64,000 bases of DNA from the NCBI GenBank assembly GCA_018907035.1, contig JACCIC010000288.1, forward strand, positions 381,001-445,000, read 5' to 3'. Position numbers and translations under genes: made by a program. The stretch is from Sycobia sp. Sy_11. Lineage: Eukaryota; Arthropoda; Insecta; Hymenoptera; Epichrysomallidae. The notes under the pieces were generated by a model that searched no databases, was not told the origin of the DNA, and worked only from the letters and a program-made list of their open reading frames with translations. Positions 48,700 through 62,101 of this stretch are shown one piece after another; positions within the stretch are counted from its first letter, which is position 1, and every line of letters begins with the position of its first letter.

Positions 48700-51600
48700 A
48701 AATCTTTTTCTCAGCCTCTCAATCTTTTATGGATTCTTTATTACATTAATCTTTCGTTAATTTTCCTTATTTCTAATATTTGATTATGTTACAATTTGAT
48801 AATATTTATAATATTCATTATATTTATAAACATTATTATAAATAAATCTTTGTTGCTATAACTAATTATTTTATTAAAACTTCGAAATATTCAATATTTG
48901 TTCATATATTATATAAAAAAATTTTACTTACTTATGTCGCCTTTTATAATTCTGGTCATTTTGACAATGGAAATTCACATAATTTGACCTTCGATGAAAT
49001 GAACTTTATTGTCTGTGATGTATGTGGTGTCTCAGGATATATGTTTGGCAGATTTGTCGGTTTTCGGCATAAGATAATCAAGTGCTGCGTATAATGTCCA
49101 TTTCTGAAATTCCATCCTTGTTTACCCATCCAGTGAATTGACAAATATAACATTTGTATTTAGTATGATTCTTATCCACACTTGAAGAAAAAGCAAAATA
49201 TAAAAACTGATTTTTAATAAATAAATATATATTATTTTACAAAATATCTTATATATTATCGATAACAAAAAAATAAAAAAATTTAATGTACAAATGAGTT
49301 ATTTCAAATTGAATAAATGAATAAAATTGTTTATATCTCAATAAACTGGTTCAACTACTTCGTCGAAGAAATGTTGAAATTTCCTCAAAATCTTCAATTA
49401 TCATTTTTATAATGATTTCTAAAATAACTGAAATGCTTTGTTCAAGCAGTATAATAAATAAAAATTATTGCTGTTCAAGAAAGTTTTATTTAATTCTATT
49501 TTATACAGTAAAGTAATAGTTTTTTGTACAAATGAAAGACAACATCTGAAAGGAAATAAATTTTCTTTATATTACTGTTCTATCCATATTTTACAAAGTA
49601 TCTCTAAATATTTATGTGCAAACTGTTATCCTATACATTGTCTCTAAAGTCTACCATGTCGAGTGTACAGAATTTCAGGCGAATTCCAATTGCATCTCAT
49701 TAAGAACTTGGTATTTTTTCAAAAGTTCAGGTATTGAACTTTTTGTTTTTATCTTCCATTTTCTATCCAAACTTAACAGAACTTATCTAATTTAAGAAAA
49801 TATTACATACTTGTGGCTGTAACTGAAGCTTTCGATTTCATCTAACAGAGATACTTGAAAAAAAGTATATTGTAGATATTGTTACTTTCTGAAAAATTTA
49901 CACTTGAGTATTTAGACTATAGAAATTCTTTTGTAAAAAATGGGTGGTTGGAAGATGTTTCAACGTATGGGTTCTCTAGCGTAAAATAAGAGTGTGACGT
50001 CCGGAAGGTTAAATAACTGTAAGTTATTTTCACTGTTATAGTCTCGGATTTTTTCGAATAACAGGGTTCATCGAATTCGGATAATTTATTAAATCAATTA
50101 AAGGATGGTTTTTATATAAGTTATTGTTGATTAATTCTTGATTTGTAAACATAGATGAGTTATTCTGCAAAATTTTTAGTTTTATTGATTTTAGTTATTT
50201 TTATTTTTATTAGATTTAGTTCCTTAGTTAATTTAATTATTTTTTTTTATATTAAAAAATGATTGAACACTTACTACATACTTCTGGTGTGATGGCAATA
50301 GAATTTTTAAATGTGGTTGCAACTGATTTTAGCTTCAGTTTTTAAATTTCTTGTGCAGTATTTGTATTTTCGGCTTTTGTGATGTCGATATCATCTCTTT
50401 ACACATTTCTCAGATGAATCTATGGCTGGGATTCATAAATCTCAATAAGCCGGATCAAATCTGATCCTTCGCCTGCCTAAATCGAAAGGAGACGTATCAA
50501 CCTGGCTTCAAGCCACTACTCAATGATTACCTAAGCCCGATAAATCGGGAAATTCTCATAATTATAATTATATGATTCTAGTAAGTAAATTACGCAAGAG
50601 ACGGTCTCAATGTTAATCTCAATATAAACGCGCTATCGGTTGATAATATATCTCGATTAGATAACACTATAATCGTTGTTTCATAGAATAATATTCACTT
50701 ATTTGCCTTCTTCACGTGAGAGCTAAAGTAGTCTAACACCATCCACCATACCATCCAGTGTCCCAGATCTCTGCATATTCAAATTCTTTACTAACCCAGT
50801 TGACTATCTTCTATATTAATTAGTTTGGCATTTTTGTAAATATTAGTATGACAGTCGCTGTTGAAATTCTTTATACCGATTTTGCTGAATTACAATTTAT
50901 TACTTAGTTTCAACTTCTTTGATGCCAAACGCGAAGCTGCGATGCACGTAGGCTATTATTATTTCGAGCGACTGATAAAATAACCATATGTTATAAAGGG
51001 ACTTCGACTGGAAGGTCGATCAAACCTTTGTCTCTTTCTTCACCAATTACGTACGCATGCGATATACCTGCGAAAGCTTCCCGAACTTATTCTTGCCAAG
51101 CAGATTGTTCTCGTAATTTCCAGAATCCAAAGTTAAAACGTGATTGTAGAGTTCCAGGGTAAGATGAAGATATCTGTACTTTAGAGTTTATTCATCCAAC
51201 AAAAAAGCGGAAGTACATCCATTTCCTAAATTACGATATCCTTACCATTCCTTTTGAATCCTTGTTCAGTTCGACGATTTAATCTAGGACTGGGAATAAT
51301 TATTGTGAATCCATTGGGGACTAATGCATTGTAAATAATTGAAAAAACAAAAACACTTCTAAAAAAATGTTTTATCATTGCACTAAATATTCTATGATAT
51401 TCATTGCGATTGGTCTACCAAATCTCTCAGTATAATAAAAAAAATACCAGAATGAGTTCAAGAGTGACTCGTTTATCAAAGCGATTGAACTGTAATACGC
51501 CGATCCCGACTTTAATTTTATAGCATCTACCAATCAACTACTCAATTCAACGCTGATACAATGTGACCCAATGATTAACATTAGTATAGACATATATATG

Positions 51601-52585
51601 CCTGCATAAATAAAGTCAATTTATGAAATATTACAAAAAAATTGTGTTTATATTGAAATGTTCATAATAAAATATTACAATAGATTAAAAGTCGAATTAC
51701 TAATGTATTTAGATACATATTGTCAAGAATCTCAGTGGAATTAAATTGGTCTGCTGATTCGTAACAGTTATTTTCTTATATTGTTGTACATTTTCATGAA
51801 TTTTAGTATGGTCATTGGCATAGTTGAGTACTATTTCTCGCAATGTAAATTTTATTGTAGATAATATTTATTGAAATTTTTACGTATTCTTGCTGCAGAT
51901 AAATCTTGTATCGATGTGTAAAATGACAGGATACACTGTAACATTAATTGGACAATCTTTACTATTAATAATGACCATTTGATAAAAAAAGCATCAGAAA
52001 CTACTATGAAAGTAGTGTTGACGAATAAATTCTGAAATAATCTTTTATTATCATATTCACTCAAAGATATGTTTATTTCTTAATTTTCTCTGCTGTTCAA
52101 GTAGTTATGTCAACGTCTAAACCAAAATTTAAAATGTTCTTCAGATTAAAATTAATGTATTAAAAGGATTTGCTTAAAAAATAAGATATTCTCTATAAAC
52201 TTATTAAGATTATTTTATCACGGCGCATCTAAGAAAGTAAAAATTATACTTTCTTGAAATAAGATGGTATTTCGGTTGAATTATTGAATTATGCAAACAC
52301 TGAAAAATTATAAGTCTAATTGTAAATTTTATTACTCTTGTTAAAAATTTTACAGAGTTCCACAGAATTCAATATAAATATAATTACATTTTTTTTATTT
52401 TATAGTAGGAAACATGGAATAGTTATTATTAATAATAGTTATGATATGTTTTTATTCATTCTACAATCTTAACAGTTATCTTCTGTAGTTCGCATAATTA
52501 TAATATAAATGATATTGAATTTTGTTTTTGATATTGTACATACCATTTTAAATAATAAAATATATTATAATATTAGTTACCTATA

Positions 52586-52625
<40 letters not shown>

Positions 52626-53990
52626 ATCATAATAGTTCTATATAGTTCCTTAAGTATATGATTCTTTAATAATACAAAAATTTTCAGTTTTTATACTTAA
52701 GAAAAATGTTATTGTTATAAAATTGTTATTTGTTAATCATACGTACAAATAAATACAAATTTATATAAATTATAAAAGAAATTTATAAATGCGAAAACTA
52801 TTTAATTCTCCAGTTTTTGAAAATGATAAAAATTATTATTAATAACAGCCATTATATAATTTATTTGTTATTTATTCAATTATATCTAACTAAAAAGAAA
52901 AATATGTACCTGACACATATAATTTCTTCGCCGATGTTCGGATGCAATTAAACGGCCTAGATGCTAAACAAACAACTTACGAAACAACCGATCTTTATAG
53001 TAAAGTGAATATTTTATTGTTTATAATTGGCTTATAATACAGAATGTAAATACGTCCTTCTTATTTTTTTTGCAGTTTCGTACGAGGCGAGGACCGACAC
53101 GAGGTAATCACACAGCGAATGGCATAAATTTAACATCGTTAAATAGCAATAGAGCAAATATTGTGCACCCGCATAGGACGATTTACTTAAATTATTACTT
53201 TGTTCGATGATGAATAAATATATGCCATTCGACACGAGGGGACTAAGTTGCCGGAGTCGTATTTTTGGTTTCGCTAAATATGAAATTGCCGCCTGTCGTC
53301 GAACGAAAAGAAAGAAACAAAGAAATGCATATTTTTAATTAATTGCAAGCGAAATCTATACATTCTGCTTGTCTATTTTTTAAAATGAAGCTGCAACCAT
53401 GAAATCCGAACGGAGGGCAGCTTCGCTTTAAAAAGTGTAAATTACATAAAACGGAAAAAATCTTTGGTTATTTTTTTACCAATCATTTATTGGTTAAGTA
53501 TAAAGTGATAGCTACAACGAACCATTCGGTTAATTAAAAAAATCGCCACTCGATGTATGTAAATATCTCGAGTTGGTGACAAATATTAGCAATAAAATTA
53601 TTCATGCAAATATGCTGGTTCATATCGAAATCCCTCGAAATGTAGATGAATACTGTTAACGAATTTATTTGTAATTGTTACAAACAAAAAGTGTTTGATA
53701 TGACCCTTAAGTATGTAGTAGAGACTGTACTCGTATATCCGTATATTTTCGGCAAGCGAAAAGCTGCTTCCAGCCTGCAATTGTGCCGTAGCGCGTGTGC
53801 TCCTCCGTAAATATTATCCGCCGCCGTTAAAATAAATGATCTCGTCCCCCTGATTAGAGCTGCGAGGCTGAAGCCTCTCGAAATCCGCTAATAAGAGGCC
53901 AAACATCGACGAATGATCCCGGCGCAAATATCGCGCGAAGCAGCGGAGCATCCCCCGGCAGTCCCCTACTGCTCGAGCATACGTCATCAA
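48700..53990. other. intergenic stretch, nothing recognised
   Basis: AT-rich DNA with a TA tract at 52589-52621. No frame longer than about 70 codons and no splice-linked coding pattern is visible. The segment 50390-51300 is less AT-rich but shows no conserved protein in any frame I checked. Confidence 0.45.
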
Positions 53991-53999
53991 GCGCTTTTG

Positions 54000-54530
54000 A
54001 CATTTCCGTGCCGCTCCTGCTATTCGTCACGCTCACCTAAACCTTCCCGCCGTGCGCGTAAGAACGAAACGGGACGAGCGAGTTGACAATGCGGTAAACG
54101 CGATCGATCGGTGCATCGAGCCGTGGTATTTAACGAGCGAGCAAATCTCCAGTAGGAGAGACGACGTGAATGGGCCGACGAACGAAGGGAGAAGGGCGAA
54201 GAGGTGGGGGGGGGGCGTGGCGGACAGGGCGCGGATAAAACAATCGGTTCTCCGAGTTTCTTTGTTCGTTCATACGCGGTTCACGAGCGGAGCGTACGAA
54301 TCGTCATTTCGATTGGGTGGAATTGCGGCGATTTCAATTTTCCGCCTGTACTCGCGCGATACTCGTTATGCCTCGCTTGTAGCCAATCGGCGAAACGACT
54401 TGGCTCGATCGGCCCGTTTCGCCGGCCGTAGCGATTGGACGATTACCAATGGTTTTCGGAACGTTCGATGCCGAGATATCGGCTTCAATTGCCACGGCGC
54501 GCGACCTCCTCGTTAATTATTAAATATTGA
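54000..54530. promoter_or_regulatory. CpG-rich block, candidate promoter
   Basis: About 500 bases of GC- and CpG-rich sequence with a G tract (ggtggggggggg, near 54205) and clusters of cgatcgat, gagcgagc and cgtacgaa. A 154-codon plus-strand frame spans it, but its composition (Arg, Ala and Ser throughout, no domain) looks like an open frame expected in CpG-rich DNA. It could be the promoter of a gene outside the window. Confidence 0.3.
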
Positions 54531-55332
54531 AGTTCCGTCGGGATCCGATCCTGAATCTGAATATCTGTTTCGCGCCATGATTGAGTCAGGTGCGCCACAG
54601 AGGAGTTGTAACTCTCAGATATATCTGGATTTAGTGTAAATGTCAGTATCATAAATGTATATTTCGAAATTGTCGGATAGTCGATGGGACTTTCTATTTT
54701 GATTCGTAAATAGTATTTTTATCAGGTAATTTTTATTGTTAAATTTAATATATAATAGCGTACTTTATATTTGCAATTGTTATTTAAAAGAAAAAATTTC
54801 AAATTCAACCGAAATAACATTATTATGATAGATTATGGAAAGTAAAATAAAATTACAGATATGAAAGCGTACGAATCTATATATATATATATATATATAG
54901 TGGACTATATCTATATATGAAATGATACGCGCGTTTTTTAACGCAATGCTATTTCAGTGACATAATGATCAGAATACTTCTCATGTTACAGATCAACTTG
55001 TCTGTGGCGCACTAACGTTCGTCGAAAGGCGCGAAATAGAAAATTCTAGGGTTTTTGTTCTATACGGTTTGCAAAGACAAATTTTACAATAAAAATACAC
55101 ATTGAATACAAAAAATAACTTGTCGAGTAAATGCTCTTTTCGATCATAAGCTACCGTTTTCAAATAAAATTAATCAATGATACAGCTCCCCCATTCCTTA
55201 ATGAAATTAGTCCAATAGTGCAATGCAGTAATTGAACTATTCGTCGTGTTGGCTCTTCGTTCACCACGCGTTAGAAAATAGAAAAAAATTCAAAGTATCG
55301 CTCTACGGAGCTGGAATAAAATTAATATCGAA

Positions 55333-55600
55333 ACAGTTTAGACCTTGAAGACGAATCGGAGCGATTCGAAATATCGAAAATTAGAGGTAAATGTAAATTT
55401 AAGGTGACGGGGCGATTGGCATTATCCTTTGTCAGCGTCAACTATGATTATGTTATTTTTATTATTAATTATTTAATAAATTAAATTTTTATTTTATTAC
55501 TTTTCAGTAGTAATTTCCACTTCAGATTCTACGGGGGTGGAGATTATAAACAAGGAAAGCCGGACTGTCATTATACGACGTAACTATGAAGAATAGGACA
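55333..55600 (+). mobile_element. repeat family copy G with decayed hammerhead-like core
   Basis: This matches the copy-B insert and right half, on the plus strand. It has aaacagtttaga, the core at 55345-55376, then gtaaatttaaggtgacggggc (approximate), tatcctttgtcagc, cagattctacgggggtgga and acaaggaaagccggactgtc. The core reads TTGAAGA, C, GAATCG-GAG-CGATTC, GAAAT, ATC. Helix II is perfectly paired and differs from copy B by a compensated pair. The first core base is T instead of C. Confidence 0.6.
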
Positions 55601-55609
55601 AAATATCTA

Positions 55610-56530
55610 TATAATACGTATTATATATAAATGTTATTTAGATAAATCTACGTTTCGCTCAGTTTCATTGTATACGAAGACCACTGATATAGTTGTTACA
55701 GAATTGTAAAGAAAAAAAAACGGATTCCTTAAAATGATTGTTTCTTACATGGAATTATTCAAAAGGCAGAATTAAGAAATAGTTATGTAAAAGAAAAAAT
55801 TTCTTGAATAATTCAGCTTGGCTGATGAGAATCGGAAATTCTTCTCTCGATTTAGAAAAGACAGTAATTGTGGGCAAAGCGTTAATGTGACCAGCTGCAC
55901 GAAGATAATGCGCTAACCGTAGTATTTAGTTACAAGAGAGGGTATACAACCCGGTACAACTTTCGGTCGTATAAAGTGTCTCTTTACGTTTGCGACGGTA
56001 ATTAAGTGTACTGACGTTGGTGCCTGTTTTTTTTTATTTGCCTTAAAGCGTTTGATATTGATACTGCGCGAAATACGAATTCGATCGAAGGAACGTTTTC
56101 TCGATAAACGAAAGTAAAGTATATATTTTTGCAAAAACAAAGCAAGAGAGAAAAAAACGAACTAGAATCTACATAAACGAGCATGTGAAACTGTGCGCTG
56201 GAACACTAGCGTCGAGTAAAAGAAAAAAAGTTCACCGATCACGGCATATAATATATTCAAACCCTTTATTCGCTCGTCGACTCCCATTTATGCGATATTT
56301 CATCGGCATTTTATTTGCCAACCGCGCAGAAAAGGCGGTTCTGTATACTCTATTTCACTCCCCCTCCCCCTATTGTCGGATAAAAAAAAAAGAGTCGCGC
56401 AACTATGAAATATAGCCGTAACGGTACAGTACCCCGTATACCGCTATCGTAAAAAAAAAAAAATAAATATCTCTTCGATTCACGTGCTTTTATAGCTGCG
56501 GGTCATCGCCACGTTCTATCCTGTAAATAT
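55610..56530. other. intergenic, nothing recognised
   Basis: Mixed AT-rich sequence. The short frames at 55913-56415 on both strands lack domains. Confidence 0.45.
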
Positions 56531-56535
56531 AAGTC

Positions 56536-56537
<2 letters not shown>

Positions 56538-56593
<56 letters not shown>
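56538..56593. repeat. (TA)n microsatellite
   Basis: About 55 bases of TA repeat just left of a GC-rich block. Confidence 0.95.
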
Positions 56594-56597
<4 letters not shown>

Positions 56598-56739
56598 CTT
56601 AATAAGAGTAGAACTTTTTAAGAGTAAATAATGAAAAGATCGCGAAACTTCGGGATATAAAATTACGGGTGCATTAAAGAAAAGTCGCTTGAGAAACGAA
56701 ACAATTTTTCTAATCTTTCGTTCGGAATCGAAATCCTAC

Positions 56740-57430
56740 ACGCCGGCCATTATTCCCCGATCCCGATCGCGCGTCGAACTTCCGTGCGCGATTTTTCCGA
56801 CAGCTCGGCTCGATGCTCCCCCCCCCCCAACCCGAGGTGGTGAACGCGCGCGCTCTCAGCGACCATTCCGGCGTATCCCCGTCGATCGCGCGGGCCGAGC
56901 GGGGAGAAAATCGGGTCGGGGGAACGGGGCGCGAACGATTCAATTCCGCGGTTCGGCAGCTCGCGTTCGCGCGAATCGACCGCCCGCGTGGATGTGCCGC
57001 TGCGTCCGGCGCAATCGAGGGGAGAAGGTTTTGGGCAATGATTGCGGCGTCGAGGTGCGGGAAATTGGTTCGGGCCTGGGCCGCCTCTCAACGAGGCGCG
57101 ACCCTCTCGAGTAGAGTCGTAAGTACGAAGAAAACGAGATTTTCAGGGTTTTTTTTTGGCCCGCCACCTGTTACGGAATTACGGTCGGGACGCTCGGCCC
57201 GATTGGCAAGTTTGTGAAAACGGCAATTCTTTACGGCCGATACGGAAAACGGTCGTTAGTATGGAACAGAAAAGGCGCAAGCCGCTCCGAATGTACCAGC
57301 TGTGTACACGGCCATAAATGCCTCGCCCCCCCCCCTCGTCCGCCACGACTGCGAGAACTTGCTGTCCTGACGCACTGAACCCGAAGTCCGTAATTGCAGT
57401 AGGCTGTCCACCAGGTTTTCGGAATGACGA
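56740..57430. promoter_or_regulatory. large CpG-rich block, candidate promoter or first exon
   Basis: About 690 bases of CpG-dense sequence (GC well above flanks) with C tracts at about 56817-56828 and 57326-57335. Several overlapping frames of 75-141 codons exist on both strands, which is what CpG-rich DNA gives by chance; none contains a domain I know. Plus-strand GTAAGT at 57119-57124 (gtcgtaagtacg) is a good donor, so the block may be a leader exon spliced rightward beyond the window. Confidence 0.35.
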
Positions 57431-57529
57431 GGAATAACAACCTTCAATGGAGCAATAATTTATTATAGCGACTTACCGAACTATGTCAAAATAAAATGTG
57501 AATTTCGATTAATGGAGTTTAAAGGAATA

Positions 57530-57830
57530 TAGATAACTAATGAGACTAGTAATAATAGTAATAATAGTCAAATAAAAGTAAATACATTATACAACGATTA
57601 TTGTAAATTTAAAGAAATAAGAATAATGACAAGTTAAGAAAGTTTAAATAATTAGGTATAATTATTGTATGCTTAAGCTAGTAGTTAATAATACTAAGTT
57701 TAATAGAATAAAGATGAATATTGTAACTTAAACTGATGATAATAATAAGATGATTAATCGAGTCTAAATAAATAACGATAATTGTTGTAAACTTAATATA
57801 ATAGTTAATAATAATAACTTAAGGATTGTA
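57530..57830. repeat. C-depleted degenerate tandem array
   Basis: About 300 bases almost lacking C on the plus strand, made of A/T/G words such as aataatagt. A motif like attattgtaaattta recurs at about 57595, 57662, 57717 and 57779, a spacing of 55-67 bases. It looks like an old, decayed minisatellite. Confidence 0.45.
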
Positions 57831-58007
57831 CACCTAAGAAACGAATTACGAACAGCGAAAGGCGACAGAAATCAGGAAAGATGAAAGAGACGTGCCATTT
57901 CCCATAAGGAAAAGCCCTTTTCATCTTTCGCCACCACCGACTTCTCCATCTGTGCGGCGAAATTTTCGGCGGTGAACTACAGCCCGGGAATAAATACTGA
58001 TCCTCAA

Positions 58008-58120
58008 TATATATATATATATATATGAGCCTCTTATACGTTACGAGACTCGTGCGGAGTGATACGCGCGTTTTCCCACCTCCTCCATAAGGTCTTGGCA
58101 ATTGCTCGGTTTTATTATTT

Positions 58121-58168
<48 letters not shown>
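58008..58168. repeat. two (TA)n tracts
   Basis: A short TA tract (58008-58026) and a longer one (58122-58168). The 157-codon minus-strand frame crossing them is a repeat artefact. Confidence 0.9.
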
Positions 58169-58169
<1 letters not shown>

Positions 58170-60779
58170 GTAATATCTTAGTGCATACATTGGCGATATA
58201 TGTAGAACAGATATTTAAGTGCAATAACCGTATTCGTTCCTTCGGAATGATTATTTTACCAGAGCTCGGAAATGCCATCGATGGTGGCGATTACGGTTTC
58301 AAACAATCACGTTGATGGCAGTTGCTTTTTCTTCGAATTCCGCCGCCCATCCGATTATGCATTTGGACAGAGAAAAAATTTGTTTCGCTTACGAACAAGT
58401 AGTTTTTAATGTAATATAAGCTTCTATTGGATATAGTACAGAAACGAATTTACAGCGTGTCATAGTATTAAGGCAATACGATTTTAATTGCATAGTATAT
58501 TAATGATGCAATAAAATGACTCATATCACGTGGCAAATATCGATTGGAAAGAATTCAATGCCGCGCGGGGTTCGCTGACTTAACGGTCTCCGCCGAACCT
58601 GCTGCCGAATGCAGCGTCGATCTTTCACAGCGTCAGGAGCATCTCGGGTCAGAGGCTTCGATCGACTTCTCGAACGAGGATTTGCATCGAAAATTCAGAA
58701 CGACGATGTGAAATAAATCGACGAGTTTTGATTTTTGGACTCGTGGCTTTTTCACAATTTGTATCGAGGAATCGACATCCTATCAGGGGATCGATCCGAT
58801 TTTTCCTCGCTCGATGAAATCTTTAGGATTTTTATCATACCCCAAGGCAGCTATTAACATTATCGGAAAAATCATATTTATCAGAAAAAGAATCGTCCTA
58901 GCTTCGCCGTTATCGAAATATATAAAAATAAATGAAACAAAAAAAAAAAAAAAAACGAACGAACTTAAGTTGTAACGCTTTACACGGCGTCTCAGCGGAC
59001 GAGCTATGTACTAATCAACCTTTCGGTCTATAGAATTTCGAGCATACAATTCGTAATTTTCAGAGCAAAAACAGCAACAAATTAATCATTAGAATATGGA
59101 TAATGGAATTTGGGGAGACACCGGTCCCAGCGCGAGTTTGCGGCTGGCACGAGAGATTGAAATTCCCATTAGATCGAGACACAGTGTTGTACAGCACTGC
59201 CATCGAGCCGTGCACTTGCCTTTTTACGCGTCTTTACTTTGGGACGTATGTGAAGGCTGTTCTTTTTTTTCGGATAGGAATGAAGTGTCGCGTGAGGGTG
59301 CAAGATGCAATATTTAGTAATATAACACAATATGCTATTCATAGATTTCCAACCCGTTGAAACTCCTTAAGATATTGATTTTTAAAGTGTACCGAATTAA
59401 TTATTATTATTACCGTCCAATTATTTATTGTAAAAATCAACACTCACATTATTAATATTCGCAATATTAATGTTCAATAAAAATTTGAAATAAATACTAG
59501 ATCTATAAATACACATATATACATATATATACATACAGTTGCGAGTACTTCTTCGCGAAAATAACATACTTGCTCTCCGAACCTCCTCTCCCCCTCACAC
59601 TAAAGGCTAATAAACTAACTTTATGGCAGGCTCTGAAAATAGTCCCACTGGCGTTCGTGGCTCAAGTTCGACACAAAGTCGTTCGATTCGAGACGGGACG
59701 CGTCGGCGCATAAAGAGACACCACGCAGAAATTCCAAGCGCTGTTTTTCGCACACTGGCCATCCGCATTCCCGCCGAATCTCCATATATATATATATATA
59801 TATATTATTCATTAAAATCGGAATTTTATATACTTATGTTCCTACATTAAACCCGCATAACACGTGCATGTACATTAAATGCATACATAAACGTTGCATT
59901 ACAGCGATGATAAAGTATAATTTTAACTGTCAACAGGCGCAACCTTAATAAAGAAGAAAAAGCCTCGACACTGTTTTTCTCCCTCGCGATAAAACCTCAT
60001 GTACCCTATTTGCTTCTTGATTTCCAGCAAAAGAATGATTAATATTATTGCGCAACGATAAAAATACACAATGTGTGTGTATATATATATGTGCGCATGC
60101 GCGCGCGTGTGTGTGTGTGACGCACTGGATTTACTATTACGTACTATTATTTGTTCGACACTGTGCGCTCGAAGCGAAGATTAAATTTTTACGACGCATT
60201 CGCGAATCTCGCGCCCCGTGTCCGCTGCGTTGGTCGATCACAGTAGACTCCGCTAATTGCCGATTTCGCGCGCGCCACAATCGAACGATGCAAAATTTCG
60301 GTAGCGCGGCTGCTCTGACGAGCGATCGAGGCGAGCGGAGAATTATCGATGTGTCTTATCGCCAAGGAACGATGTAATCCGATGAGCGTTGATCGACTTC
60401 GAATCTGGAGATTTGCAATTGTCGACGTTAACGAGATGTAATAATGCGTTTGGTGGCCGCGCGGGTGCTGTTACGATAAAATGATTTTGGAGGAAATTTT
60501 GCGGACGAAGCGGGCGAAGAAAGGGGGGGGGATTTGGAGAAACGTCGTTCCGACGATCTTAGGAAAAATATCGTTCGAGGTGCTGTTTCGTTCCGTTTTT
60601 TTTTTTTTTTTTGGTATTGACGAGAGAGAAAAAAATAAAACAAAAGAGAGGGATGAGAAAATTATATTGGAAGGGAGATAAGATATGAGAGAAGAGATTT
60701 GAATGAATCGCTAAACTGAATAAGAGTATTTGTATAATTCACTCCTGACGCGGGTAAGGGATTTGTTTATTATTTTATC

Positions 60780-60784
<5 letters not shown>

Positions 60785-60826
<42 letters not shown>
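60785..60826. repeat. (TA)n microsatellite
   Basis: About 42 bases of TA repeat. Confidence 0.95.
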
Positions 60827-60834
<8 letters not shown>

Positions 60835-62018
60835 TCGATCAGGCGCTTACTTCGGTGGATCAGTGATGCGCCGCTGTTCATGCGTATGTCGTAATTTTTT
60901 TCTTCCCGATTTCTGTCGCCGTATCCCAAGTAAGCCATTCAATCACCCTCAGCCGTTCTTCGCACAGAAATGGGTAAAAAAAATTCCAAGTTTTCCGAGC
61001 GAGCGCGGGAAGTTCTTCGCTCCCGCTCGACGCTCGATGCGACGAGGGAAGCGACGGACTGACAGCTATGCGTTGATACTCGCGATTCCGTGAATTGCGG
61101 GAGCGCCATCCCCCGTCGCTAGATACGGCTCGCGCGACGTCGAGTCCGTCGCTAAAATGACTGACTTTGGAAGAGACCGCGTTGGAAAGGTTCCTCATTG
61201 TAAGAGACCGTGTAGAAAAAGCTTCTTCTCATTTCCGTTCACGTGAAAAAAAAAAACAAAAAAAAAAAAAAAAGAATGCAATGGTAATTGCATTGTAAAC
61301 TCCGTGCAAAATTTCGATCTGCGTCGATTCGTTACAATAGTACCGCCCACCCCATACATATATATTGCAAGCTATCGACGATTCAAGAATTAAAAAACAT
61401 ATACATACATAGCATATTTACATATGTTTATCTGTAAGAGAGTCCATACCTTTTCACCGACGATTGGACGATCGCGCACCTCCTTATCGGAAGACACGCA
61501 TACACACGGATTGGCTATTATTATATTATACGCAGAAAGCCAACGTCGCGCGCAGCCAGCAATTCTTTAAACGAGACGTTGACCTGATTTCGCGGGCACG
61601 CCATATTAGATTCGCCTTATATATACTCCCCCTCTCGGTCTCTCGTTCTTTGATCTCTGATTCTATTGTAGAGATATATATACACATATACTTGCGTCGT
61701 CCATGGACACGGCTCTCAATATACTCTGCACTTCTTCGGCATAGATAGCTGATCTACGAACTGTCACGTAATATATATATGTGTGTGTGTATCAAAAATG
61801 AAAATTCAAATTCTAGAAAAGGACGCTTAAAATTTCATACAAAGTAATTTTTAAAAAAACAAATTTTTCAAGGAAATTCTGAAAATTGACGGAAAATCCA
61901 AAATTTGGATAGGATATTTCATATTTTTTATCCATTAGCAATGTAATTTTTTCATCGTAAATTTTGCTTATGATATTCACATTGATTAACTAAGTATATA
62001 ACATTGCCTATCGAATTA

Positions 62019-62020
62019 TG

Positions 62021-62099
<79 letters not shown>
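62019..62099. repeat. compound (TA)n(TG)n microsatellite
   Basis: About 26 bases of TA pass directly into about 55 bases of TG, the longest TG tract in the window. Confidence 0.95.

Positions 62100-62101
<2 letters not shown>

Noticed and set aside
54052..54516. 154-codon plus-strand frame
   Set aside because: CpG-rich DNA has few stop codons; residues are compositionally biased, with no domain and no splice partners.
57805..58278. 157-codon minus-strand frame
   Set aside because: It depends on two TA tracts and has no recognisable domain.
59096..59360. two overlapping plus-strand frames of 73-85 codons
   Set aside because: Local sequence is less AT-rich but no domain, conserved pattern or splice context supports coding.
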